Numbered from the stretch's first letter, positions 10,592 through 20,893 are shown. The stretch is DNA of 64,000 nucleotides from Leguminivora glycinivorella (GCF_023078275.1 NC_062983.1:14935001-14999000), one strand, 5' to 3'. The notes: generated by a model not told the origin, from the sequence alone. Numbers and translations are program-made.

Positions 10592-10736
10592 AGGCGCGTA
10601 AGACGCCAGTTTGTTACTTTTAAGTGGTGTTTCTTATCAGCTCATCCTCCCTACCCTGAGTTAGCTTGGAAACCTTCACAAGGCCCCTCAGGCTGAAGGA
10701 TATGTGTGGCTCGCCCTCCGCGACGACCATCACATT

Positions 10737-10747
10737 TGGCGCCCAAC
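10737..10747 (+). promoter_or_regulatory. Primer binding site (tRNA-Lys type)
   Basis: TGGCGCCCAAC starts 2 bases after the 5' LTR. From established knowledge it complements the 3' end of insect tRNA-Lys(CUU) including CCA. Pairing stops after 11 bases. Confidence 0.75.
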
Positions 10748-10975
10748 TTTAAAACTCACTAGGAGTTTCGTTAGCTCAGGAGGATTTTGATAGGCTAGGG
10801 CGTGCACTCGACGCGTCCCACCCACCCGCTTAGAAACATTAATACCGAGACTTAGCCGCATTACGCCGGCAACCGCAGAAAGTTAATCCGTCCGTACCGA
10901 TACCGAGAGTCGAGCGAAAACACTGGTCTGAAGGACCTAAGTATCCCGACGCGTCGACCTCATCACACCGGAGTT

Positions 10976-13900
10976 ATGTCGTCGGCCTGGATCTACCAAT
11001 TGAAGAAGCCAGAGCTACTGAAAGCAGCCGAGGAAAGAGACATAGAGACCGAAGGGCTAACGGTAGAACAGTTAAGAAAGGTTCTAGTAGACGCAGTTAA
11101 CCACGAGGCCACCGATTCTGGGGAAAGTAAACCCGAAGATTTCAAAACACCGGAGAGAAAGCATACCGCAGAGTTGGACCAACTTGGAAGGATGGACCGA
11201 CCGAAGAACATAGGAAAGATAATAAAGGAGTGGAACCTCACTTTCAAACCCGGGTACAGTGCAGTCGAATTCATAGAAAGGATAGAAGAACTAATCTCGG
11301 CTAGTGACATAGCAAAGGAGGATGTCCTGCTCGCATTGCCCCGGATACTGCAAGGGAAGGCCTTGCTGTGGTACAGAAACAACGCGGACACATGGGACAC
11401 GTGGGAGGAGTTCATAGCGTTATTTAAACTGTACTATGTGCCCGCCAATTACGAGGAAAACTTGATCGCGAGCATCGCAGCGAGGAAACAGAGGTATAAG
11501 GAAAGCTTCATAGATTACCTAACTGATTTACAAACGTTAATGAGACGCTATGGAAGCCTCTCACAAAAGGAAAAGTTACATAGAATATATGAGAACATGC
11601 AGAAAAATTATAAACTTTACATAAAGAAACAGGACTTCGAGGACCTGCCAGGTTTACTACAACTCACCTCAGAGTATGAAAATATAACATCAGGGAATAA
11701 TAGATGGTTCAATAAGGGAGAAAATCAGGAAACAACGAGTGCCCACGTAGAGCCCGGGATGTCACGTCCGACAGAACGTCACACAAACACGTCACGACCG
11801 TATAGGAAGGGGAGTGAACAAGAACAAGGGGAGAAAGTACACCCCAGGTACGACACGGAGACGTGTTGCTGGTCTTGTGGGAAACCGGGACATGCTGCGA
11901 AGGAATGTCGATCAAAAGGAAGGCTATTCTGCAGCGTATGCGGGAAACTAGGGGTACTCAGTAAGAACTGCTGCAAAAAAGGACGTTGGGGAAAGAATGA
12001 GTCAGCAGGAGCCGCAGGAGACCGAGAGGACAACCGTATTTACGAACGAGCCAAGTTCATGGGAAAGGAATACCGCTGCCTGGTAGATACGGGTTCTACA
12101 AATACATACATAGATCAACAAACATACAGGGAGTGCCTGGAGAACGGCGCAGTGCAGGAGGAGGTTCACCGGGAAGTAACTCTTGCAAACGGTGAAAGGG
12201 CGCAGATAAAATTTAAAGTACTAGTCGACGTACAAATAAAAGGAATACGAATAAAACATTGGGTACGGGTGTTACCCTCAGCCTCGTGGATAATTATAGG
12301 CATGGATATCCTACGACGGGTCGGGATGACCATCGCATGGGCCGCGGTCGATTCCCATAGAGAGGACGGGGGCACTGGCGGAAACAAAGACACACAAAGC
12401 AGGACAAACACAGAAGGCGCGCTAGGAGCACAAAACACCGACGAACACGATGAAGGTCGAGCCGCGCCGGAAAGTCCAAAAAGGGAAACACCGATCCAAA
12501 TAACAGCGTCACAACAAAAAGAATTAAACAAGCTACTCCAGCGAGAGTTTGAACAATGCGAGGGGTCACCCAAAGGAAATACATGGGTTGAACATAAAAT
12601 TAAATTAAAACACAGGGAACCCATTAAGCAGAAATATTTTCCAAGAAACCCTAAACAACAACAAATTATAGATGCACAGGTTCAAGAGATGCTGGAACAA
12701 GGTATAATCGAAAAGTCCGATAGCCCGTACAGCTCACCGGTCGTGTTAGTAAAAAAGGAAAATGGGAAACACAGGTTCTGCATCGACTTCAGAAAAATTA
12801 ACGAAATATCAGAGAAGGACGCGTACCCTTTACCGCAGATAGATGATACATTAGAGAAACTGAGAAAGGCGCAATACTTCTCGAAGTTTGACCTGAAAAA
12901 CGGGTACTGGAATGTAAAACTAGAAGAGGCTAGTAGACCAGCCACGGCGTTTACGGTACCGGGCAGAGGCTTATTTCAGTTCAAGGTCATGCCATTCGGT
13001 CTCCACTCGAGCGGGGCCACATTCCAAAGACTACTGGATAGGGTGATAGGCCCAGAACTGGAGCCAAACGCGTACGTGTACTTAGACGACATCATCGTGT
13101 GCAGCGCCACCTTCGACGAGCATATACAGCACCTGCAGGAAATTTTCAGGAGAATACGACAGGCTGGCTTGCAAATAAACAAAGATAAGTGCGAATTCGC
13201 AAAAACAGAGATAGAATATTTAGGACACACCGTCACCAGAGAAGGTATAAAAATGAATGAAGCAAAAATTACAGCGATAACTAGTATTAAATCACCAAGA
13301 AACATAAAGGAGATACGCACACTATTAGGAATGACATCGTGGTACAGGAAGTTCATACCTAAATACGCGGAATTAACGGCACCACTGGTAAAGTTACTTA
13401 AGAAGGACGAAAAGTTTGTATGGGGCAAGGAACAAGAAGAAGCCGTGAACAGCATAAAAAAGTTAATGACGACAGACCCAATACTGACCCGAGCGGACTT
13501 TTCGAGACCGTTCCTACTGCAAACAGATGCCAGTGACGTCGGATTGGGAGCAGTACTAATACAGGAAGACAATGGAACACCAAAGGTTATAATGTACGCC
13601 AGTAGAACCCTAACACCACCAGAGACAAGATACTCCACGACGGAGAAAGAATGTCTTGCCATAGTCTGGGGGATCCGGAAGATGAGGCCGTTCATAGAGG
13701 GATACCACTTTACCGTAATAACAGACCACCAAGCACTCAAATGGCTCAACACATTAAAAAACCCGTCGGGCAGATTGGCACGTTGGGCCCTAGAACTACA
13801 GCAATACCAGTTTGACATAAGGTACCGAAGCGGCAAACAAAACCATATCGCAGACGAGCTATCCAGGAACCCTATATGTATGATCGAAGATAATAGCTGG

Positions 13901-15070
13901 TATAACAAAAAACGCACAGAAGTGGAAAATACTCCGAATCAATCACAAGATTACTGTGTGAAGGACGGCAAGCTGTATAAGAAAATACATAAATCCACAC
14001 ACGTCCAAACGGACCCCAGCTCCGAGTGGAGAATATGTGTACCGGAACAAGACAGAATACAAGTAATACAACAAAATCACGACGTACCAAGTGCAGGCCA
14101 CTTAGGGAGAGCCAAAACGCTGAAAAGGATAGCACAAAGACACTACTGGCCAGGCATGAGGAACCAAATAATAGATTACGTAAAGAAATGTGACGTTTGC
14201 CAGAGACATAAAGCAATACAGCAAAAGACGCACGGGTTAATGCAAATAAAAAACGCCGAAGCACCATGGGAAATAGTAACCACAGATTTGATCGGTCCGC
14301 TGCCGCGGTCATCAAAAGGTTATACTTGGATCATTGTTTTCCACGATAAGTTCACCAAATGGTCAGAAATATCACCCTTAAGAAACGCGACGGCAAACAC
14401 GATAGCAAGAGCGTTCGAACAAACCGTAGCACTGCGACATGGGACCCCGCAAATAATCGTGAGTGACAACGGAAGACAGTACACGAGTAAAATATTCACA
14501 GAAACCCTTGAAAGGTACGGAACCCAACACAGACTAACCCCACCGTATTCAGCTCAGTGCAACCCCACAGAAAGGGTCAACAGAACCCTAGAAACAATGA
14601 TCGCCGCATTTATAAACGAAAATCATAAACAATGGGATAAATATTTACCAGAATTTAATTTCGCGTTGAATACATCCGAACACGAATCAACGAAGTACAC
14701 ACCAGCGTTCCTACTCTACGGCCGGGAACTACGGAACCCGAATGATAAGAACACATTCCCGACGCCACAACTGAAGGAAAAGAAAAAACTTCAGGAAATA
14801 TACACATTAGTACGAGCTCACCAGAAAAAAGCATCCGAAACTCAAAAACAATATTATGATAGACACAGGAAACACTGGGAACCAGCGGTAGGGGATCTAG
14901 TACTAAAAAGAAACCACGCAATTTCAGATGCAAATAAAAACTTTTGCGCCAAGTTAGCGCCAAAGTTCGTAGGACCATACAAAATCCAGGAAAAAAATCA
15001 CCAGTGGTATACCTACTACGCCAGACCAATAAAAACGGCCGAACCGTCACAGCACACATTAAAGACTTAA
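10976..15070 (+). CDS. Gag-Pol polyprotein of Ty3/gypsy element
   Basis: A single 1364-codon frame, starting at an ATG 241 bases after the 5' LTR, supplies the capsid and enzymes for retrotransposition. Residues 1-290 are Gag. A CCHC zinc knuckle uses C298, C301, H306 and C311; a second one (C319, C322, C332) has Val at 327 where His is expected. The aspartic protease motif DTGS is at 371-374. Reverse transcriptase carries YLDD at 702-705. RNase H begins near TDAS at 850-853. Integrase shows the HHCC finger (H1042, H1056, C1072, C1075) and catalytic D1104, D1164 and E1199. All catalytic residues I looked for are present. The frame ends early: the usual basic tail continues in another reading frame after an A-run at 14991-14997. 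Gag and Pol share one frame, so no frameshift between them is needed. Confidence 0.95.
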   Translation: MSSAWIYQLKKPELLKAAEERDIETEGLTVEQLRKVLVDAVNHEATDSGESKPEDFKTPERKHTAELDQLGRMDRPKNIGKIIKEWNLTFKPGYSAVEFIERIEELISASDIAKEDVLLALPRILQGKALLWYRNNADTWDTWEEFIALFKLYYVPANYEENLIASIAARKQRYKESFIDYLTDLQTLMRRYGSLSQKEKLHRIYENMQKNYKLYIKKQDFEDLPGLLQLTSEYENITSGNNRWFNKGENQETTSAHVEPGMSRPTERHTNTSRPYRKGSEQEQGEKVHPRYDTETCCWSCGKPGHAAKECRSKGRLFCSVCGKLGVLSKNCCKKGRWGKNESAGAAGDREDNRIYERAKFMGKEYRCLVDTGSTNTYIDQQTYRECLENGAVQEEVHREVTLANGERAQIKFKVLVDVQIKGIRIKHWVRVLPSASWIIIGMDILRRVGMTIAWAAVDSHREDGGTGGNKDTQSRTNTEGALGAQNTDEHDEGRAAPESPKRETPIQITASQQKELNKLLQREFEQCEGSPKGNTWVEHKIKLKHREPIKQKYFPRNPKQQQIIDAQVQEMLEQGIIEKSDSPYSSPVVLVKKENGKHRFCIDFRKINEISEKDAYPLPQIDDTLEKLRKAQYFSKFDLKNGYWNVKLEEASRPATAFTVPGRGLFQFKVMPFGLHSSGATFQRLLDRVIGPELEPNAYVYLDDIIVCSATFDEHIQHLQEIFRRIRQAGLQINKDKCEFAKTEIEYLGHTVTREGIKMNEAKITAITSIKSPRNIKEIRTLLGMTSWYRKFIPKYAELTAPLVKLLKKDEKFVWGKEQEEAVNSIKKLMTTDPILTRADFSRPFLLQTDASDVGLGAVLIQEDNGTPKVIMYASRTLTPPETRYSTTEKECLAIVWGIRKMRPFIEGYHFTVITDHQALKWLNTLKNPSGRLARWALELQQYQFDIRYRSGKQNHIADELSRNPICMIEDNSWYNKKRTEVENTPNQSQDYCVKDGKLYKKIHKSTHVQTDPSSEWRICVPEQDRIQVIQQNHDVPSAGHLGRAKTLKRIAQRHYWPGMRNQIIDYVKKCDVCQRHKAIQQKTHGLMQIKNAEAPWEIVTTDLIGPLPRSSKGYTWIIVFHDKFTKWSEISPLRNATANTIARAFEQTVALRHGTPQIIVSDNGRQYTSKIFTETLERYGTQHRLTPPYSAQCNPTERVNRTLETMIAAFINENHKQWDKYLPEFNFALNTSEHESTKYTPAFLLYGRELRNPNDKNTFPTPQLKEKKKLQEIYTLVRAHQKKASETQKQYYDRHRKHWEPAVGDLVLKRNHAISDANKNFCAKLAPKFVGPYKIQEKNHQWYTYYARPIKTAEPSQHTLKT

Positions 15071-15087
15071 AACAATATTCCCACTAA
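14991..15087 (+). pseudogene. Shifted C-terminal tail of pol
   Basis: The 7-A run at 14991-14997 appears to have lost one base. Downstream, the alternative frame stays open to TAA at 15085-15087 and has the composition of a gypsy integrase tail, while the main frame ends in unrelated residues at 15070. The break affects only the integrase C-terminus, so activity could be partly kept; a sequencing or assembly error in a homopolymer is also possible. Confidence 0.7.
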
Positions 15088-15501
15088 AAGTGCAACCATA
15101 ATAGAATAACCCTAACATACGATTTTAACAAAACCACTGTTTTTAAGCCACCCGTGTATCGGATATACCTACACGGCGCGGTTGTTATCGTATTGCCTAG
15201 TACCTAAAGGTGGAAAGACACATACCTACAACAATGGTGGATGGAAATTTCCATGAGGGATACGGTGGTAAACAGGAACCCAGGAATCGGCCATACTATT
15301 GAATAATTGACCTTATGTACTCTTTATTCATATAAATATACAAGTAACAATTAAAACATAATAAAAACACATAGGTTAAAACCTTACAAATAAAACAAAG
15401 CTAAATTGTAACTAAATAACTACTTATAAACATATACTAAGGAATACCTACTAATGAGATAGGTACAAAATATTGAAAATAAATAAATCCGGGCATTATA
15501 A
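15088..15501 (+). other. Element internal 3' non-coding region
   Basis: AT-rich DNA between pol and the proline-rich frame. About 15300-15430 ('tactctttattcatataaa') resembles the start of a reversed LINE 3' end and could be a small nested insertion. Confidence 0.4.
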
Positions 15502-15855
15502 AAGATAAGGGTAGTCGATAAAACCTTCCCGGATCCCGGAAACCGCGGGGAACCTGACTCGCCACAGCCCCAACCACCGGACGGACCTGACCAACCAGAA
15601 TCGCCCAGACCTGTGGTTGTGGAAGGAAGCACCCCACCCATGCTGGACATCGGTCACCGAAATGAATACCTGGCCTACGTCAGAGACATGTTGGACGAGG
15701 ATCACCAGGGAACACCAACCCCACCAGATGCGACCAACCCCGGTGACGCACATTCCACAAACAGGAGAAGGACAGGGCGGAAAAGGAACGGCGGTGCAAG
15801 GTGCGGCATCGTCAGATTACGCCGAAAAAAACAAAACCCGAGAGGGGGAAAATAA
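15502..15855 (+). CDS. Proline-rich frame downstream of pol (unrecognised)
   Basis: A GC-rich stretch is open for about 117 codons without an early ATG, ending TAA at 15853-15855. It is proline- and acid-rich first, then strongly basic (a TNRRRTGRKRNGG run). Its base composition matches pol more than the AT-rich DNA around it. It may be a displaced C-terminal extension of Pol, a third frame, or a captured piece. I do not recognise it. Confidence 0.35.
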   Translation, partial: KIRVVDKTFPDPGNRGEPDSPQPQPPDGPDQPESPRPVVVEGSTPPMLDIGHRNEYLAYVRDMLDEDHQGTPTPPDATNPGDAHSTNRRRTGRKRNGGARCGIVRLRRKKQNPRGGK

Positions 15856-16119
15856 GTTACGCACAACATTCCGATAGAATTAGCATCTATCCCAGTTTTT
15901 TTTTTTCTCGTTGTTTTTTTTATTCTGTTGTTTTTGCACGGGAAAAGACGTTGTGCATTTATTTTTTTTATTGTTTTTGTTTTGTTGTTTTTTTTTATTA
16001 TACATTTAAAATATGCAGTTGAGTTTATTAAGTAAATAACACCCCAAACACATGAAACTAACGTAACAATGATGCCTAGTCCGTAGGTAAATACATAACA
16101 AGACATTAGATAACTACAT

Positions 16120-16126
16120 TGGGGGG
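16120..16126 (+). promoter_or_regulatory. Candidate polypurine tract
   Basis: A G-run preceded by 'acatt' is what often precedes a gypsy 3' LTR, and would prime plus-strand synthesis. Here, however, the LTR does not follow: 82 bp of other sequence and an A-run intervene. An alternative purine tract is AGAGGGGGAAAA at 15841-15852. Confidence 0.3.
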
Positions 16127-16190
16127 CGCCCAGTCCCGTAGCGAGAAAAGGGCGCTTAACCCGCCCGACTCATAAAATGTTCAATTCTAC

Positions 16191-16208
16191 AAAAAAAAAA
16201 AAAAAAAA
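16191..16208 (+). repeat. 18-A run at the 3' LTR junction
   Basis: Eighteen A residues directly precede the first base homologous to the 5' LTR (16209 matches 10051). See the finding on this junction. Confidence 0.9.
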
Positions 16209-16843
16209 CGCGGACCGGCCAGGGAGTCGGTGTGCTGAGCCCGAGCAAGGCACAACGGCTGCTCCGCTTGGTGTGGCGGCGTGGAAGCCCGCGTTCGCCC
16301 CAAGTGTCCCTAGGTATAAGTCGTAGTATAACTCTCCCGGCCCGGCCGCGTGGCGTCATCCCCAGCCGCGTAGTTAGCCAGGAGACTTCCGTAGTATCCT
16401 TCCCGGCCGCCCCCGTAGTATAACCTCTCCCGGCCGCGTGGAAGCCAGGGTGGTTATCCCCAGTACCGTTCCCACCGTAGACCTATCCCGGCCGCGTGGA
16501 AGCCCGCGTAGCTAGCCAGGACGGTTTATTCCCGACCTTGTTCCCCGGGGAACGTTCCGTTATCCACTATTTCCAGGGCACGCTGCCAAACCTCGGGTTA
16601 TCACATATACGTATCATATTCATATATATAGTTGGATATAGCTCGCTCCCGTCTGGAGCGAAACCAGTGTAATTAGACCTAAGAGTTCTTTATAAATAAA
16701 AGGCGCGTAAGACGCCAGTTTGTTACTTTTAAGTGGTGTTTCTTATCAGCTCATCCTCCCTACCCTGAGTTAGCTTGGAAACCTTCACAAGGCCCCTCAG
16801 GCTGAAGGATATGTGTGGCTCGCCCTCCGCGACGACCATCACA
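16209..16843 (+). repeat. 3' LTR, 5'-truncated and rearranged
   Basis: Homology to the 5' LTR starts at its base 132, so the TG end, most of U3 and the TATA box are missing. The tandem-repeat zone is shortened and scrambled. From about 16500 on it matches the 5' LTR almost exactly and ends CATCACA, followed by AAAT. Confidence 0.9.
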
Positions 16844-17512
16844 AAATAAACAAATAAACTTGTAACTTTCAGTTTTGAGAAATAGGCCACTGGGGCCCAT
16901 TTCTCGAACCTATGAGTTACGATTTACAAGCGGTAGTCAATGTCTAATATGACAAGTTGGAAAGAGACGTCCGTTTGTAACTTGTAGCCCGGTATCTTAG
17001 GTTTTCAATAATAATATTATTAACGCCTAATAATCGTCTCAACTTGCTCAAGTGCCATCAGGCCTTCGTATTTGAAATGGAGTTACATACACATAAATAG
17101 ATAGGTACTCTTCTCGATTTTCAATCAGTAGAGTTACCGTTATTCCCTTCAAAAACTCAATAAGTATTTTGATGAAAATTATAGGAATGTTTGTCATACT
17201 TTCTAGTTTAATTCTAGCAATGGGCTGAGATGAAACTCGTGGCACTTTCGCCTTTTATGTCTTCTTGTTTGTATATTTTTTTTGTGTAAGTACATTTTCA
17301 AATAAATTAATTCTATTCTACAATAATTATATTTTTCGTGACGTTTAGACATAACATTCTAAAACATCAAAATTTCATGATAAAGGTTCGAATAGAACCA
17401 ACATGTTTTCGCCCCAGTGAAAACATGTCCCTAAAAGTTACTCACTGAATATTTTATAAAACGTTTCTAAAATGAAAAATATTTCAATACGCTCAAAGCT
17501 GTCCAGGGTGGC
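16844..17512. other. Unassigned; possible short palindromic repeat near 16870-17010
   Basis: 'gggcccatttctcgaa' recalls the ends of the MITE at 40210, and a diverged partner ('ttgtaacttgtagcccgg') lies near 16990. No gene is recognised in the rest. Confidence 0.35.
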
Positions 17513-17644
17513 TAGCCGAATGGCACAATCGCTCACGAAACGAAGCGCTAGTAGATATCTATCTCTATCGCGCTTGCGTATTGGCGCGACAGAGCCAGCG
17601 GCGTATCGCTTTCGTTTGGCGTCGGAGAAATGCCATTCGGCTAC
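17513..17644. mobile_element. TIR repeat D, copy 1
   Basis: The ends TAGCCGAATGGCA and TGCCATTCGGCTA are inverted. The interior shows 'cgctcacgaaacgaagcgc' and 'gcgcgacagagccag'. Better copies are at 36252 and 40676. TAGCCGAATGG looks superficially like a tRNA box A, but the palindromic structure argues for a MITE. Confidence 0.8.
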
Positions 17645-18195
17645 GGGGCCAGTTTTCCGTACTAAAAAATAAAATTGAACTTTTTACCACGGCGCTAACG
17701 GATTTTTTCAAAACATTCCATTTCGGCTCGGGTTTTTTATAATAAACATTTTTAAAGATAAGAGGCAAAACAAAATGATAGTAATGGACGTTTTCCGGGA
17801 GAACTGAAAGATTTATCGGTGCTTAGTAACTCATTTGCCGCGTACCGCAAATAAAAAACAACTCAACAGCTTGAAAAATAATATTATTTTAGTAAACGTT
17901 GGGCGGAGCGGGTGTGTCGCAGATAAGTTGGCTGTACAGTGGTTACAATTAGATATGTTCAATAAGTACAGAAATCTGTACGAATAAGTAGCATAGCTCC
18001 AGCTCATACGATATATTTTTTTTTTCAATTTATTACGTTTACGTATAGTTATAAGTGTATGTTGCACACAATAGACTGAATGTCATGATTGTCTGATGTA
18101 TGCTGAAACTGAAAAATAGCTACACAATTACAAGTATTACCCTATTTAGATAGAAAATTGGCTAGCTCTGATCACACAGATTGAAGCCATCAGCG
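17645..18195. other. Unassigned
   Basis: No recognised gene or repeat. Confidence 0.45.
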
Positions 18196-18207
18196 ATAAG
18201 ATAATCA

Positions 18208-18433
18208 TCATCATCATCATCATCATATCAGCCGAAAGACGTCCACTGCTGGACATAGGCCTCCCCAAAGATTGCCACAATGACCTGTCCTGCGCCACTC
18301 GCATCCAGCGGACTCCTGCGACCTTCACCAAGTCATCAGTCCACCTTGTGGGGGCCTACCCACGCTGCGCCTTCCGGTACGCGGTTGCCACTCGAGAACC
18401 TTTCCGCCCCAACGGCCATCAGTTCTACGTGCA
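18208..18433 (-). pseudogene. 5'-truncated RTE-like LINE, C-terminal stub
   Basis: On the minus strand this encodes the last part of a non-LTR reverse transcriptase, with the W..D..K.AG.RWM..AQDR..W..L pattern typical of RTE-type C-termini, and ends in an ATG/ATC trinucleotide tail. ATAAGATAATCA (12 bp) is duplicated at 18196-18207 and 18434-18445, proving target-primed insertion of a 226-bp truncated copy. The frame is broken: one base is missing in a G-run near the end, and an in-frame stop lies upstream. Dead on arrival. Confidence 0.85.
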
Positions 18434-18445
18434 ATAAGATAATCA

Positions 18446-19135
18446 AAATGTATTAAACTAAGTATACTAAAGTAAAAATTGATCCCACAGACAAACTCGT
18501 TCTGTTCCAGAGTTTTGTGGGACTATATGTTAGATATAAGTTTGTCACTGTATTTTAATAACAAATAATAAATAATAATAAACATACACCATACATGTTC
18601 AATGAAAACGACGGTTACATTAATATCAATATAAATATATTTTAAAAATTTTAAGTACAAACAGCCATGTACAACTGCTTGTTTGTGTGAGCTTTACCAA
18701 CCATAATGTCCTCTAATGTGCGCGCATAAAACCCTCTCACTGCTGCCCGCCTAGCCGAACTGACGATCGTTGACGCTACGCGGCGACCGAACCGCAGTCT
18801 GGCTCTGTCACACCACTAATGAAGAGCGACAGGGAGAGCTGGGTACGAAGCGCTAACGATTGTGACGTTGCCTAGGTACTCTGGTTGCGAATTTTCTTCG
18901 AACAGACTAAATTTTATGTAAATTTTCTTTATGATCTTTTGGCGTTTGTCGTGGATTACCACGATGAGAAATATTCATCCCAGAATTATACTTTGAAATG
19001 CTCGCGTCTTGATGAAATTCTGTTAACACTTTCATTTCGCGAACAAAGTGGGCGCGAATTGCTTATTTAAAGTTACATAATGCTACCTTTTTGACAGTGT
19101 TATATTTATAATTACTATTTAAGTCATATAAATAA
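18446..19135. other. Mostly unassigned; diverged repeat D at about 18755-18876
   Basis: The D-like part has 'cagtctggctctgtcaca' and 'gaagcgctaacgattgtgacg'. Nothing else is recognised. Confidence 0.45.
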
Positions 19136-19300
19136 GTCTGGCCTAGTGGGTAGTGAATTGATCCGGACGGCTAAGTGCGTTTGAATCCCGGTACGGGCAT
19201 TTGTTTATGTGTAGAGTAATTTGCTCTGAGTCATAATTGTTTTCAGAATTAGGTAGTTCATGTTCGTGGTTATCTGTTGTCTTCAACATGCTATGCTTAG
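19136..19300 (+). mobile_element. tRNA-derived SINE, copy 2
   Basis: Box A-like TGGCCTAGTGGG (19139-19150) and box B GTTTGAATCCC (19179-19189) are spaced as in tRNA-derived SINE heads. The following 'gggcatttgtttatgtgt' and 'ctgagtcat' parallel the body of the SINE at 57617. The 3' end is diverged, so the end point is approximate. Confidence 0.7.
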
Positions 19301-19585
19301 GGCATGTTATGTTATGTTGGGGGCACGTCAAAGTGTGTTAGGTAGAAGTCAATAGTTATTTATTAGCGCAATAAATTCCTACATAAAGTCACTATAATAT
19401 ATATCATGCCTATTGCCTAATGTAGGCTCTATTTACTTATAGATGAAATTTGGAACGGAGACAATGATGATGACAATGATGTGATCCTGTTATCGCTCAT
19501 TAGGGACATACGGCTCTTAGAAGAATCTTCCACTTTGTACGATCCCGGGCGACTAATAGGCGAGACGACTAAAAAAAACTAATTA
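19301..19585. other. Unassigned
   Basis: No recognised feature. Confidence 0.4.
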
Positions 19586-19830
19586 TCCGTCAGTTAGATT
19601 ATCAAATAATTTTAGACACGTATTTTTTCTTTTTTCTCGTAAACGAAAAATGACGACGGTACAGTGCGTTGAAGTTTCGCGTGACGTCACACCTAGGTGC
19701 AATTTTTACTTAAGTGACGTCACAAGCCCCTACTCCGGAACTTTGATGCTCTATATCTTTGTATTTTTTCGTTAATTAGAAAAAGCGAAAAAATATGTGT
19801 TTAGTATTTTTGGACGATCTAACTGACGGA
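19586..19830. mobile_element. 245-bp MITE (TCCGTCAGTTAGAT ends)
   Basis: Imperfect inverted ends of about 45 bp start TCCGTCAGTTAGAT and finish ATCTAACTGACGGA. The interior contains 'gtgacgtcac' twice. No coding sequence. Confidence 0.7.
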
Positions 19831-20478
19831 CTAAACAGAATGCCATTTTTTTTATGTAGTCGTCATCCCTATTCAAGATCCCTCAACCCTAGTCCACTTG
19901 CGCCAGCCTTCTTTACAGAGAGACAGTAAGTACACAATCAAAACGATACGCGAACAGAAATAAGACACCTTCTTATTAAAAACAACACGCCATCACAGCA
20001 TATCCTCAATCTCCAACGTCACACGTCGAACATGAAATATCTTCAAGTAATACGAAGGTGAAACTACGAGTTATTTCCCAGAGCCAACGCGGATGGAATT
20101 CATTTAAAAACTCATTTCTCAAAGTCACGTAAGTACCCCGTCGATACGTACGAGTACACTTTCATATATAAAATGTAAATAAACTATAACACCTGACAGG
20201 GTAATAAGTTACTAGAGAGTTTCACCTTTATTTTGCAAGTATATTGTGAGAAGAACAGTGTTTTTTTACGTTAGGTTGTAAGATGTTTGGACAGGCGACG
20301 CGGACGGTCTAGAGATAATATTAGAGTTCTAAATGTAATTACTATAGATGATAATTTCACGATGAGTTTCTTCTTTTTTTTACTATTATAGCATAGAGTT
20401 AATTTAGCAAATTATTTTGCAAAATACAAGCTGGACCTAAAGGTTATATTTATCGGTACGTTTTTGTGGCTAATATAT
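19831..20478. other. Unassigned
   Basis: No gene or repeat structure recognised. Confidence 0.45.
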
Positions 20479-20893
20479 ACTCATACTCATACTCATACTC
20501 ATACTCATTTATTTATAATATTGTTACATATTACACGTCACAATTGATTTAGGTACATAGTTATTATATGGTATATTAAAATTAAAATTATTATATTAGT
20601 ATTCGTAGTTTGATATGTCGAAATATGGTAATACATTTTTAAATTACATTAAGGACCATTGAGCATTATATAATATTAGAATAGAATGGATACAATGTTT
20701 TGTAACTGTTAATTAGATAGTTAATTAAATAATTTAAAAGATGTAGAATTCATTCATGTCATAAAAGGCGTGGGCGATAAGCCATTTTTTTAACGCTCGT
20801 GTGAATTGGTTCGAAGATTCTATACAGGTAATGTCTTCGGGAAGTTTGTTAAAAATCTTGGGACCTATACATTTTATTATGACTAAATAAATT
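20479..20893 (-). mobile_element. Jockey/CR1-like LINE 3' end with ATGAGT tail
   Basis: Minus-strand insertion: a C-terminal coding stub (20734-20893), a 3' UTR, then five hexamers of ACTCAT (plus strand) at 20479-20508 as the tail. Simple-repeat tails are usual for such elements. No target duplication was identified. Confidence 0.75.
20734..20893 (-). pseudogene. LINE reverse transcriptase C-terminus
   Basis: The minus strand is open for about 52 codons ending TAA (20734-20736). It contains GPKIFNKLPEDI, then K..L..WL...AFY...EFY. This order (NxLP, then LK.WL, then an aromatic-acidic end) is what I know from the C-termini of Jockey/CR1-type reverse transcriptases. A stop lies upstream, so the copy is truncated. 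Confidence 0.75.

Larger units (their letters stand above)
9920..10734 (+). repeat. 5' LTR
   Basis: It begins TGTGACGACCC and ends CCATCACA, giving the canonical TG..CA ends. It is 815 bp and GC-rich in its first half. It contains a TATA-like box, four ~70-bp internal repeats and a polyadenylation signal. Confidence 0.93.
9920..16843 (+). mobile_element. Ty3/gypsy-type LTR retrotransposon
   Basis: A 6.9-kb element with a complete 5' LTR (9920-10734), a tRNA-Lys-type primer site, one long gag-pol frame and a truncated 3' LTR (16209-16843). AAAT at 9916-9919 and 16844-16847 is a 4-bp target duplication, the size expected for this superfamily. The domain order protease, reverse transcriptase, RNase H, integrase defines Ty3/gypsy rather than copia. 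The final 400 bp of the two LTRs differ by only a 2-bp indel that I can see, so insertion looks recent. No env-like frame was found. Oddities are the late frameshift, the missing U3 start of the 3' LTR and a proline-rich frame downstream of pol. Confidence 0.96.

Noticed and set aside
12976..13917. 313-codon minus-strand frame
   Set aside because: It is antisense to the reverse transcriptase region of gag-pol, has no domain and reflects the codon bias of the real gene.
15613..16022. Other frames around the 3' end of the LTR element
   Set aside because: They overlap the proline-rich frame in other phases or run through T-rich tracts.
17513..17525. tRNA box A-like TAGCCGAATGG
   Set aside because: No box B at tRNA spacing, and the motif is mirrored at the other end, so it is a MITE end.
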